DNA from: a virus
Virus record (IMG/VR): IMGVR_UViG_3300043395_000309
Location: 1-22,728 of that record
Reading direction: 5' to 3' (one strand)
DNA length: 22,728 bases
Shown here: one piece after another, positions 15,524 to 21,517 of the stretch
How positions within the stretch are numbered: position 1 is the first letter of the stretch
Layout: each line of letters begins with the position of its first letter
Made by a program: the position numbers and the translations under genes
Notes under the pieces: generated by a model
Database searches by the model: none
Told to the model about the DNA's origin: nothing
Seen by the model: the letters and a program-made list of their open reading frames with translations, nothing else

Positions 15524-17514
15524 GCATCACTCTTTCAGCGCTTCAAAAGCAACGCCGTGATACTGCTGCCAACTGGACAGCAGAGAATCCCACGCTGCTG
15601 GCTGGTGAGATCGGACTGGAATCTGATACTGGATATTGGAAGGTCGGTAATGGCAGCAGCGCGTGGAACAGCTTGGCGTATGTGCCTGGCTTAGGCGCTG
15701 AACTTCCGGTTAGCCGTTTGGCTGATGGCACAGCCCGCCAGCTGCTGCAGACCGCCGCGAATGGCACGGATGTTGAGTGGACCAGCAACGTAGACGTACC
15801 TGGCACGTTGGACGTGACTGGTGCTGCCACGTTTGATAGCAGCGTGACGATCACCGGCGATCTGACGGTCAACGGTACGACGACCAATATCAACACAACC
15901 AATCTTGTCGTTGAAGACAAGAACGTCATTCTCGGAGATGTTGCCACCCCGACTGATGCAACCGCTGATGGGGGTGGCATCACGTTGAAAGGCACCACCG
16001 ATAAAACGATCAATTGGGTGGATGCCACTGATGCGTGGACGCTGAGCGAACACGTAAATATCGCCAATGGTAAGGAGTATCGAATCAACGGCACCAAAGT
16101 ATTGGATGCCACTTCGCTGGGCAGCAGTGTTCTGATCACAAGTGCCAACATCACAGATGGCACCATCGTTGATGGCGATATTTCGGCAACGGCTGCGATT
16201 ACTCATAGCAAACTGGCCAGCATTATGGCTGGTTCAGTGTTGATGGGTAATGCAACAAACGTGCCAACTGCCACTGCTTTGACTGGAGATGTAACGATTA
16301 ACAGTAGCGGTGTCACTGCTATTGGTAGCGGCAAGGTCACCAGCACGATGATCTTGGATGGCACTATTGTCAACGCCGACGTAAACGCCAGCGCTGCAAT
16401 CGCCGGCACCAAGATCAGCCCGGACTTTGGCAGCCAGACGGTGCAAACCACTGGCATCGTTAGTCACGCATTAGGCACTGCAAGCGCACCAACTGTCACC
16501 TTTACCGGCGACACCAACACCGGCATCTATTCCCCCGGCGCAGACCAAGTAGCCATCTCGACTAATGGCACTGGGCGGTTGTTTGTTGACGGCTCCGGAA
16601 GATTGCTAATCAACGCATCTTCTAGCACTAATGTAAATACTGCGACGTTCCAAGGAAACTCAGCTTTAGGCACTGGTACTGGCATCGTCAATATTGCCCT
16701 AGGGAACACGACTCCTGGCACAAGCGATCAACTTGGTCGCCTGCAATTCACTGATAGTGGTCACAACTCTGCTGCAGAAGTTATTGGACAACGTGATGGC
16801 GGGACTTGGAATACAAGTACTAGCCGTCCAACAAGTCTGATTTTTACCACAACTTCCAATGGCGCTGCATCAACCACAGAGCGGATGCGCCTGGACTCCA
16901 GTGGGAGATTAGGGATTGGCACTACTTCGCCTGACACAGCTCTATCCGTGCAAGGTGCTGCGGGTTCTACTCAACTCACTCTGACTGACGCTACCAACGC
17001 AACCGTTCGCCTTGGCACTCCTGCGGCTTCCGTTGGTCTTCTTTCTGTTGGCTCCGGGCAAAGTCTTGCATTTGGTACTCAATCTACGCCTGGTTCTACT
17101 TACACCGAACGCGCTCGCATCGACAGCTCGGGACGCCTGTTAGTTGGCACGTCTTCTGGCACTGCAACTTTACAAGTTGCCGGAACATTTAGAGCCGGAG
17201 ATAGCGCTGATGGAGGGAGTGGTGGAAACAATGCTACACAACTTGCTGCCGCTCCCCCTTCGGGGGCACTAATGGCAGAAATAGTGTGCGTAGGTAATAC
17301 ATACAACGGTGCTACAAATACTCATACAGGGTTTTACTCCGCATGCTGGTCTTCTTATACAAATACCATAACGGTGATCAAAGACGTTAACCATTCTGCG
17401 GGGGCCAATCAAGGCTTTGAAGCCATTTGGTCTGGAACGCAAATTGTAATTAGAAACAAAACCAGCATGTCGGCCACGCAAGGTGGCAGAGCATTTATTC
17501 GCTGGATAGCATAA
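15520..17514 (+). CDS. Tail fibre, cyanophage type, Mtd-like N-terminus
   Basis: 664 residues. Residues 1-58 form the Mtd-like attachment domain (RRDTAANWTAENPTLLAGEI, WKVGNGSSAWNSLAY). Residues about 88-200 hold a repeating beta-stack seen in many cyanophage structural proteins (LDVTGAATFDSSVTITGDLT, NTTNLVVEDKNVILGDVATP, KGTTDKTINWVDATDAWTL). Then come Thr/Ser/Ala-rich repeats and three copies of a 'R...D.SGRL.I' motif near 352-364, 454-466 and 531-543 (GRLFVDGSGRLLIN, ERMRLDSSGRLGIGTTSP, ERARIDSSGRLLVGTSSG). The last 100 residues (from SGGNNATQLAAAPPSGALMA) form a probable receptor-binding tip ending in GGRAFIRWIA. The tip coding region is AT-richer than the shaft. There is no intramolecular chaperone or enzymatic domain that I can see. 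Confidence 0.88.
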   Translation: MSITLSALQKQRRDTAANWTAENPTLLAGEIGLESDTGYWKVGNGSSAWNSLAYVPGLGAELPVSRLADGTARQLLQTAANGTDVEWTSNVDVPGTLDVTGAATFDSSVTITGDLTVNGTTTNINTTNLVVEDKNVILGDVATPTDATADGGGITLKGTTDKTINWVDATDAWTLSEHVNIANGKEYRINGTKVLDATSLGSSVLITSANITDGTIVDGDISATAAITHSKLASIMAGSVLMGNATNVPTATALTGDVTINSSGVTAIGSGKVTSTMILDGTIVNADVNASAAIAGTKISPDFGSQTVQTTGIVSHALGTASAPTVTFTGDTNTGIYSPGADQVAISTNGTGRLFVDGSGRLLINASSSTNVNTATFQGNSALGTGTGIVNIALGNTTPGTSDQLGRLQFTDSGHNSAAEVIGQRDGGTWNTSTSRPTSLIFTTTSNGAASTTERMRLDSSGRLGIGTTSPDTALSVQGAAGSTQLTLTDATNATVRLGTPAASVGLLSVGSGQSLAFGTQSTPGSTYTERARIDSSGRLLVGTSSGTATLQVAGTFRAGDSADGGSGGNNATQLAAAPPSGALMAEIVCVGNTYNGATNTHTGFYSACWSSYTNTITVIKDVNHSAGANQGFEAIWSGTQIVIRNKTSMSATQGGRAFIRWIA

Positions 17515-17557
17515 TGCAGTGAATCTATAAAGTTGCAGCCCTTGAGGCGTCGTAGTC

Positions 17558-17616
17558 CTACTCACTACTTGCTCGGTACTTGCTCGGTACTTGCTCGGTA
17601 CTTGCTCGGTGAGTAG
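17558..17616. repeat. Four perfect 11-base tandem repeats between 8-base inverted arms
   Basis: The unit ACTTGCTCGGT occurs four times without mismatch at 17567-17577, 17578-17588, 17589-17599 and 17600-17610. The array is flanked by CTACTCAC (17558-17565) and its exact reverse complement GTGAGTAG (17609-17616). The remaining bases of the 151-base gap (17515-17665) contain no gene that I can support and no clear terminator. Confidence 0.9.
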
Positions 17617-17665
17617 TCACCTTCACTTGTCACCCGGATTAAACTCCACCCATCACCACTGATCC

Positions 17666-17974
17666 ATGGCAATCACCTTCACCTGGAACATCGCCAACAT
17701 GGAACGCACCGTCGCTGACGGGATTGTGCATACGGTTCACTACACCGTGGACGCCAAAGACGACACCTATTCAGCTGGCGCCTATGGCTCGATTGGCCTT
17801 GAGCCTCCTGCCCCCGACGACACCATCCCCTACAACGCTCTCTTCCCTGAGTTGTGCGTTGAGTGGGTCAAGCACAAGTTGACTGGTGAGAAGGTTGCCG
17901 AAATCGAGGCGGCGCTTCAAGCTCAAATCAATGAGCAGCGCTCACCGTCTGTTGCCTCCGGACTGCCTTGGTAA
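17666..17974 (+). CDS. Conserved cyanophage protein, DUF7936-like
   Basis: 102 residues. Seen: MAITFTWNIANMERTVADGI, VHTVHYTVDAKDDTYSAGAY, GSIGLEPPAPDDTIPYNALF, then WVKHKLTGEKVAEIEAAL and the C-terminus RSPSVASGLPW. The WNI..MER..ADG.V.T.H opening, IPY..L block and GLPW end identify a small protein that recurs in cyanophages and other aquatic phages, often near fibre genes. Its function is not established; a structural or fibre-associated role is an inference from its usual neighbours. It follows the repeat-bearing gap, so it may be transcribed separately from the fibre. Confidence 0.8.
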   Translation: MAITFTWNIANMERTVADGIVHTVHYTVDAKDDTYSAGAYGSIGLEPPAPDDTIPYNALFPELCVEWVKHKLTGEKVAEIEAALQAQINEQRSPSVASGLPW

Positions 17975-17980
17975 AAGCTG

Positions 17981-18118
17981 ATGGCAGTCCGCAGCAAGAC
18001 CGGCACCGGCGCCCTGCAACATCAATCCGGTCCACCTAAGACCACACGGCAAGGCTATGGCCAGCGGTCGCGTCCACGCCGTCGCGGCAAGAAACCCTTG
18101 CGCGGGCAAGGCCGGTAA
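17981..18118 (+). CDS. Very basic 45-residue protein, cyanophage type
   Basis: ATG 17981 to TAA 18116-18118, six bases after the preceding stop. The sequence begins MAVRSKTGTGALQHQSGPPK and ends RPRRRGKKPLRGQGR. About one third of the residues are Arg or Lys and there are almost no acidic residues. Short proteins with the same plan (a TGTG segment, then KTRQG and a RKKLRGQG end) occur in cyanophages, by my recollection. The extreme charge suggests binding to nucleic acid or to the capsid interior, but nothing is proven. The reading frame is well coded and lies in a gap that would otherwise be empty. Confidence 0.75.
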   Translation: MAVRSKTGTGALQHQSGPPKTTRQGYGQRSRPRRRGKKPLRGQGR

Positions 18119-18143
18119 GCTGGAACCGGACCCCCATGGCGCC

Positions 18144-18395
18144 ATGATCGAAGTCATTGCCGCCATTGCCGGCGCTTCAATTTCAGTCGCAGCCATGGGT
18201 GCTGCTAGCTTCAGTCGCAAATCTGATGAAGCCCGCGAGGCGGTGATCAGACTCACCTCAGCAGTAGAGCACATCGCCTCGCAGCTTGAGGTGCTCCACA
18301 CCGATATCAAGGAAGATCGAAAAGAAACGTTCGGGCGGCTGTCGACGGTAGAGCAGCGCGTCTCTAAGTTGGAAGCACGTCCACCATCGTGCTGA
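18144..18395 (+). CDS. Small membrane protein with coiled coil, lysis-cassette candidate
   Basis: 83 residues from ATG 18144. The open frame extends upstream to 18057, but that part overlaps the basic protein and has no hydrophobic start, so I chose the ATG that begins with the membrane segment. Residues 2-22 (IEVIAAIAGASISVAAMGAA) form one membrane helix. Residues 25-78 are charged and heptad-like (EAREAVIRLTSAVEHIASQL, DRKETFGRLSTVEQRVSKLE), a likely coiled coil. Its place two genes before the endolysin suggests a holin or accessory, similar in plan to XhlA-type proteins though the order of segments is reversed. A spanin role is less likely as there is no lipobox. Confidence 0.65.
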   Translation: MIEVIAAIAGASISVAAMGAASFSRKSDEAREAVIRLTSAVEHIASQLEVLHTDIKEDRKETFGRLSTVEQRVSKLEARPPSC

Positions 18396-18397
18396 TC

Positions 18398-18544
18398 ATG
18401 GATCAGGCCACCACCATTGCGGTGATTGCCATCATCGTTGCAGCAGGCAGCGAGATCATTGCAGTCTCACCGCTCAAGTCCAATAGCTGGGTTCAGCTGA
18501 TCTTCAAGGCTTTGCAGCTGGCCTTCCCAAAGCAGCGCCGCTGA
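18398..18544 (+). CDS. Tiny membrane protein, holin candidate
   Basis: 48 residues from ATG 18398, two bases after the previous stop; a GTG at 18389 would add three residues and overlap that stop. Residues 4-22 form a membrane helix (TTIAVIAIIVAAGSEIIAV), followed by SPLKSNSWVQLIFKALQLAF, an amphipathic helix, and a basic end PKQRR. Short proteins with a 'SE.I..SPLK.NS..QL' motif appear in cyanophages next to lysozyme genes. Together with the upstream 83-residue protein it could supply the hole-forming function. Three bases separate its stop from the endolysin ATG. Confidence 0.65.
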   Translation: MDQATTIAVIAIIVAAGSEIIAVSPLKSNSWVQLIFKALQLAFPKQRR

Positions 18545-18547
18545 ATC

Positions 18548-19630
18548 ATGGCCAACGACGCGCCAATCTCGTTGCAGCAGCTGTTCAGGTATTACAAGGC
18601 ACTGCCGCACCAGAGCGCCGCGATTCAGCAGCTAGAGGCCGACTTATCCGCCAACGGCTACGACGCCGTGATGCGCCGCGACCGCGAGTGGTTCCAGACG
18701 TGGAGCCAAGGCGGAAAGCAAAGCGACCTAAGCGGCGCGATCAGCTTGATTAAGGAGTTTGAGGGCTGCCACCTTTCGGCATATCCCGACCCGCTCAGCG
18801 GCGGCGACCCTTGGACTATCGGCTATGGCACCACCCGCTACAGCGGCGGCGTGCCCGTGAAGCGTGGCGACAAGATCAACGTGATCGAGGCCGACATGCT
18901 GCTGCGGCTGGAGGTAGATCGCATCGCCGAGAAGCTGCGCACCACCATCCCGCACTGGAAGGTGATGGATGACAACCAGCGATCAGTGCTGGTGAGCTTT
19001 GCCTACAACCTCGGCGCTGGCTTCTATGGCACCGCTGGATTCGAGACGATCACACGATGCCTGCGTGACCGTGATTGGGCTGCCGTGCCTGCTGCGCTTG
19101 AGTTGTACAGGAACCCTGGCACCAATGTTGAGGCAGGCCTGCTGCGGAGGCGCCGGGCAGAGGGCAAGCTGTGGGGTCAGCATCAGGCCGCGGCTGAACC
19201 TGAAACTGCCAAGCTGCGCCCGAGCAGCCCATTCAATGCGCGGATTACGCCGCACATCAGGTTGGGCGAGTTTGCGCTGGATCAGGAGGCGCGGCGATTC
19301 CAGCATCAGTACCAGCTCGATACTGCCGCCGAGCTAGCGGCGTTCTTGGAGCGTGCCCGCACGGCATTCGGCGGGAAGCCGATCATCATCACCAGCGGCT
19401 TCAGGCCGGCAGCTGTGAATCGCTCAGTCGGCGGAGCCAGTGGCAGCGAGCACCTTTACAACGCACCTGGCGTCGGCGCTGTGGATTGGTACATCCAAGG
19501 AGTCGACACCTACAAGCTGCAGGAGTGGTGCATCAAACACTGGCCGTACAGCACCGGCAAGGGAGCGCCTAAAGGATTTATTCACACCGGCATCCGGCAA
19601 GGGCGGCCTAAGGTCGTCTGGGAGTATTGA
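18548..19630 (+). CDS. Endolysin: GH24 lysozyme plus M15 peptidase
   Basis: 360 residues with two peptidoglycan-cutting domains. The N-terminal 60 residues are a helical region of unknown use. GH24 lysozyme spans about 62-212: E72 in IKEFEGCHLSAYPD, D81 and T90 in DPWTIGYGTT match the Glu/Asp/Thr catalytic set of T4 lysozyme, and NLGAGFYGTAGFETI follows. The M15/DUF882-type peptidase spans about 235-358: ITSGFRPAAVNRSVGGASGS, SEH with H302, AVDW with D313, and FIHTG with H346 as zinc ligands. The two enzymes would cut glycan strands and stem peptides. There is no signal peptide, so it should need a holin. The stop is followed two bases later by the next ATG. Confidence 0.93.
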   Translation: MANDAPISLQQLFRYYKALPHQSAAIQQLEADLSANGYDAVMRRDREWFQTWSQGGKQSDLSGAISLIKEFEGCHLSAYPDPLSGGDPWTIGYGTTRYSGGVPVKRGDKINVIEADMLLRLEVDRIAEKLRTTIPHWKVMDDNQRSVLVSFAYNLGAGFYGTAGFETITRCLRDRDWAAVPAALELYRNPGTNVEAGLLRRRRAEGKLWGQHQAAAEPETAKLRPSSPFNARITPHIRLGEFALDQEARRFQHQYQLDTAAELAAFLERARTAFGGKPIIITSGFRPAAVNRSVGGASGSEHLYNAPGVGAVDWYIQGVDTYKLQEWCIKHWPYSTGKGAPKGFIHTGIRQGRPKVVWEY

Positions 19631-19632
19631 AG

Positions 19633-20091
19633 ATGATGCGACCAAAAGAGAAGCACGGCCACGCAACGAACGGCTATTCGCCTACGTATCAATCGTGGCT
19701 GGCCATGAAAAGCCGTTGTTTTCAGCCGTCTTCAGTGAGATGGCAGCACTATGGCGGCGCTGGCGTTACCGTCTGCGAGAGATGGCTTTCATTCTCAAAC
19801 TTTCTTGAAGACATGAACGAACGCCCAAGCGGCACGACACTCGGCCGCATTGGAGATAAGGGCAACTATGAGCCTGGCAACTGCCAGTGGCAGACCAATA
19901 AAGAACAAAGCAAGTATGGCTCAAGCAATGGACGGGCAAAGCTGACTGAAGAGCAAGTGCACTGCATCCGTGCTCTTTACAAGCCCAAAGCAAGACGAGG
20001 ATGCTCGGCTAAAAACATGGCAGCCGATCTAGAGATAAGCTTCACCACTGTTGACGAGATCTTGCGCCGCAAGACCTGGAGGCATATTTAA
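19633..20091 (+). CDS. Putative homing endonuclease with C-terminal DNA-binding helix-turn-helix
   Basis: 152 residues from ATG 19633. Residues 8-95 follow a pattern known from phage endonuclease-like proteins: PTYQSWLAMKSRCF, WQHYGGAGVTVCERWLS, FLEDMNERPSG, then LGRIGDKGNYEPGNCQWQT. The 'R..D..GNY.P.NC.W.T' string (here R72 I G D75, N78, N83, W86) probably builds the nuclease centre. Residues 100-152 (RAKLTEEQVHCIRALYKPKA, then NMAADLEISFTTVDEILRRK, TW) look like a helix-turn-helix common to homing enzymes. GC is about 50%, below its neighbours, which fits a mobile gene inserted between endolysin and deaminase. No intron or intein is visible next to it, so it would be a free-standing homing gene. 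Confidence 0.7.
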   Translation: MMRPKEKHGHATNGYSPTYQSWLAMKSRCFQPSSVRWQHYGGAGVTVCERWLSFSNFLEDMNERPSGTTLGRIGDKGNYEPGNCQWQTNKEQSKYGSSNGRAKLTEEQVHCIRALYKPKARRGCSAKNMAADLEISFTTVDEILRRKTWRHI

Positions 20092-20609
20092 TGGCTCTCT
20101 TGCCTGACCATGAGATTCGCCGGCTGTGCCAACAGCATTCCATGTTGTCGCCATACAACGAAGAACAACTCAACCCAGCGAGCTATGACGTGACACTGGG
20201 CGGCCAGATCATGATGGAGGTAGCCAAGACACCGGAGCTGCAGAAGGTGCAGCTGCATGGCCACACGCAACAGGATCCGTTCTGGATTCAGCCTGGTGAG
20301 TTCTTTCTGGCTGAAACGCAGGAGATCTTCAATCTGCCCAATCATGTTGGCGCTCAGTTTGTGCTCAAGTCCAGCCGCGCACGCGAGGGCTGGGATCATG
20401 CTGAAGCCGGCTGGGCTGACCCCGGATGGTTTGGCAGCAGACTCACCATGGAGCTACGCAACCAACGGCGGCTGCATCCATTGCCGATCTGGCCTGGCCT
20501 GCGGATCGGCCAGATGAAGTTCCTGCTAGTCAGTGGCACTGTGGAGCGCAGCTACGCAGAAACCGGAAGATATAACGCAGACCTGGGCGTCACTGGATCC
20601 AAGGGCTAG
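20091..20609 (+). CDS. dcd: dCTP deaminase-like enzyme
   Basis: 172 residues of the dUTPase/dCTP deaminase fold. Motifs: EEQLNPASYDVTLGG (residues 24-38), KSSRAREGW (93-101), WADPGWFGSRLTMELRN (108-124), PLPIWPGLRIGQMKFLL (130-146) and a C-terminal TGRYNADLG. S94, R98 and E121 fall where E. coli Dcd has S111, R115 and E138, the last being the catalytic glutamate; E. coli R110 is K93 here. It would turn dCTP into dUTP (or dUMP if bifunctional), feeding thymidylate synthesis. A nucleotide enzyme at the end of a late operon is out of place. It begins in a TAATG overlap with the endonuclease gene and ends just before a terminator. Confidence 0.85.
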   Translation: MALLPDHEIRRLCQQHSMLSPYNEEQLNPASYDVTLGGQIMMEVAKTPELQKVQLHGHTQQDPFWIQPGEFFLAETQEIFNLPNHVGAQFVLKSSRAREGWDHAEAGWADPGWFGSRLTMELRNQRRLHPLPIWPGLRIGQMKFLLVSGTVERSYAETGRYNADLGVTGSKG

Positions 20610-20633
20610 CGTTCGTTCGGAGAGTCAAGGCAC

Positions 20634-20846
20634 TTAGGCGCTGGCCTCAGCCACCGGCGCCTTTTTCATTGGGTGATCGAGCGGCGCCATGCGCAACCGA
20701 ATGATCTTGCTCGGAGCCTCGGCTGGATCATCCATCGGGATCATGGTGTAATCGTCGCAACCATGGCTCTCGGCGAAGTGGCTGGCAGCCTGGTGGGTGG
20801 CGAACGGCCCGATATGCCACGGGCCGATGCGGAGGATGTATTGCAT
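20634..20846 (-). CDS. Small unknown protein, convergent to the late operon
   Basis: 70 residues. Seen: MQYILRIGPWHIGPFATHQA, ASHFAESHGCDDYTMIPMDD, then KIIRLRMAPLDHPMKKAPVA. The opening 'IGPWHIGPFAT...A..FA' has the look of a short phage family in which a strand pair is followed by a helix; I recall similar small proteins in cyanophages but give no function. The opposite-strand frame at 20673-20912 is less protein-like. Its last codons are built from the terminator stem of the plus-strand operon, so the two transcripts would overlap tail to tail. Upstream (20847-20949) lies a divergent gap with inverted repeats. Confidence 0.65.
   Translation of the reverse strand: MQYILRIGPWHIGPFATHQAASHFAESHGCDDYTMIPMDDPAEAPSKIIRLRMAPLDHPMKKAPVAEASA
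20636..20666 (+). terminator. Rho-independent terminator of the late operon
   Basis: AGGCGC (20636-20641) pairs with GCGCCT (20657-20662), and inner TGGC (20642-20645) pairs with GCCA (20650-20653) around a CTCA loop, with a three-base bulge (20654-20656). TTTTT (20662-20666) follows. It lies 27 bases after the deaminase-like stop, so it ends the rightward run. It is inside the 3' end of the convergent minus-strand gene. Confidence 0.85.
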
Positions 20847-20852
20847 TGCGGG

Positions 20853-20928
20853 ACGGTAGCGCGAATCCTGCTGCTGAATCCCATAGCAATTCTGCAGTCT
20901 CGTGAGACTTAGTTGCGACCGCTACCGT
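20853..20928. promoter_or_regulatory. Nested inverted repeats in divergent intergenic region
   Basis: Outer arms ACGGTAGCG (20853-20861) and CGCTACCGT (20920-20928) are perfect reverse complements. Inside, GCAA (20886-20889) matches TTGC (20913-20916), and AGTCTC (20896-20901) matches GAGACT (20904-20909) with only GT between. GAATCC also occurs twice directly (20863 and 20875). The gap 20847-20949 separates a minus-strand gene from a plus-strand gene, so it should hold divergent promoters; I see no convincing -10/-35 pair. Confidence 0.6.
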
Positions 20929-20949
20929 GTGCCAAGCGGCGGCTAGCCC

Positions 20950-21135
20950 ATGCGGGCGTTCTACCTAGAGATCTCCGCCAAGCTGATCTATCGATCTGAC
21001 ACGGACCCAGATGATCTGCCAGCGGATATCTATTCGCACTTGGCGGAGTTCATCCCATCAGACGACGACATCATCGATATCGAGGTGAACGCCGTCCCGT
21101 TGCCAGTTGATCTCGGTGGATCGTCACAGGATTGA
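20950..21135 (+). CDS. Small acidic protein of unknown function
   Basis: 61 residues: MRAFYLEISAKLIYRSDTDP, DDLPADIYSHLAEFIPSDDD, then IIDIEVNAVPLPVDLGGSSQD. It is strongly acidic (about 12 Asp or Glu against four Arg/Lys). The strand-helix-strand look (FYLEISAKLIY, DIYSHLAEFI, DIIDIEVNAV) suggests a small folded alpha/beta protein rather than a spurious frame. The 3' end overlaps the start of the HNH gene by about 20 bases, so the two probably form one transcript. I do not recognise it. Acidic small phage proteins are sometimes DNA mimics or inhibitors, but there is no specific evidence for that here. Confidence 0.6.
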   Translation: MRAFYLEISAKLIYRSDTDPDDLPADIYSHLAEFIPSDDDIIDIEVNAVPLPVDLGGSSQD

Positions 21136-21421
21136 CGAGACGAGACTGGTCACACGGCGATCAGCGCGTGATCAGATCCTCCTGGCCTGGAATTATCAGT
21201 GCGCCTATTGCGGCTCAGATCTGGGCCGCAGCCCGACCATTGATCACGTCATCCCCAAGGCGCACGGTGGCACAACCACGCCATCGAATCTGGTGGCCTG
21301 TTGCATGGGTTGCAACTGCAGCAAAGGCCATAAGCCATGGGTGGACTGGTATCGCTCTCAACCTTTCTGGACTGCACTGGGTGAGTGGGCTATCGCGCAG
21401 TGGCTACATGATGGTGGCTAA
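21116..21421 (+). CDS. HNH endonuclease
   Basis: 101 residues if started at GTG 21116 (VDRHRIDETRLVTRRSARD); TTG 21107 would add three more. Zinc and active-site features: CAYCG (C29, C32), TIDHVIPKAHGG with D43-H44, N58 in TPSNLVACCMGCN, and C63/C66. This is the HNH ββα-metal fold, where H44 acts as general base and N58 holds the motif. The helix before it (SARDQILLAWNYQ) and the WVDWYRSQPFW tail after it agree with stand-alone phage HNH proteins. HNH enzymes in phages act as homing nucleases or as packaging partners near terminase genes. This gene is far from terL in the window, which favours the first, unless the genome circularises nearby. Confidence 0.88.
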   Translation: MDRHRIDETRLVTRRSARDQILLAWNYQCAYCGSDLGRSPTIDHVIPKAHGGTTTPSNLVACCMGCNCSKGHKPWVDWYRSQPFWTALGEWAIAQWLHDGG

Positions 21422-21429
21422 GATTCTGG

Positions 21430-21475
21430 CCTCAACCTTTCTTAGGTCTGAGGCGTCCGCTGTGCCCGGCAGCGG
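21430..21475. other. Two hairpins between convergent genes, possible terminators
   Basis: Hairpin 1: CCTCAACCT (21430-21438) with AGGT and TGAGG (21444-21453, one unpaired C) around TTCTT. Hairpin 2: CCGCTG (21457-21462) with CAGCGG (21470-21475) around a seven-base loop. They fill the gap between the plus-strand HNH stop (21421) and the minus-strand 28-residue frame (ends 21518). Neither has a T-run on either strand, so termination is only suggested by position. Confidence 0.4.
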
Positions 21476-21517
21476 CGAGGCTGGCACCGCGTGAGGACCA
21501 GCTACCGGGCAACCCAA

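Noticed and set aside
17558-17616. CRISPR array or attachment site
   Set aside because: Units are 11 bases with no spacers, so it is not CRISPR. There is no integrase nearby and no second copy to define an attachment core.
20673-20912. 79-residue plus-strand frame opposite the small convergent gene
   Set aside because: The minus-strand product has a plausible beta-helix pattern, and the plus-strand frame begins inside the terminator region.
20853-20928. tRNA gene, suggested by 76-base length and complementary ends
   Set aside because: No D-loop or TTCGA-type T-loop on either strand, no anticodon arm in the right place and no CCA end.
21132-21494. 120-residue plus-strand frame overlapping the HNH gene
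   Set aside because: The HNH frame carries all zinc and catalytic residues; this frame does not.
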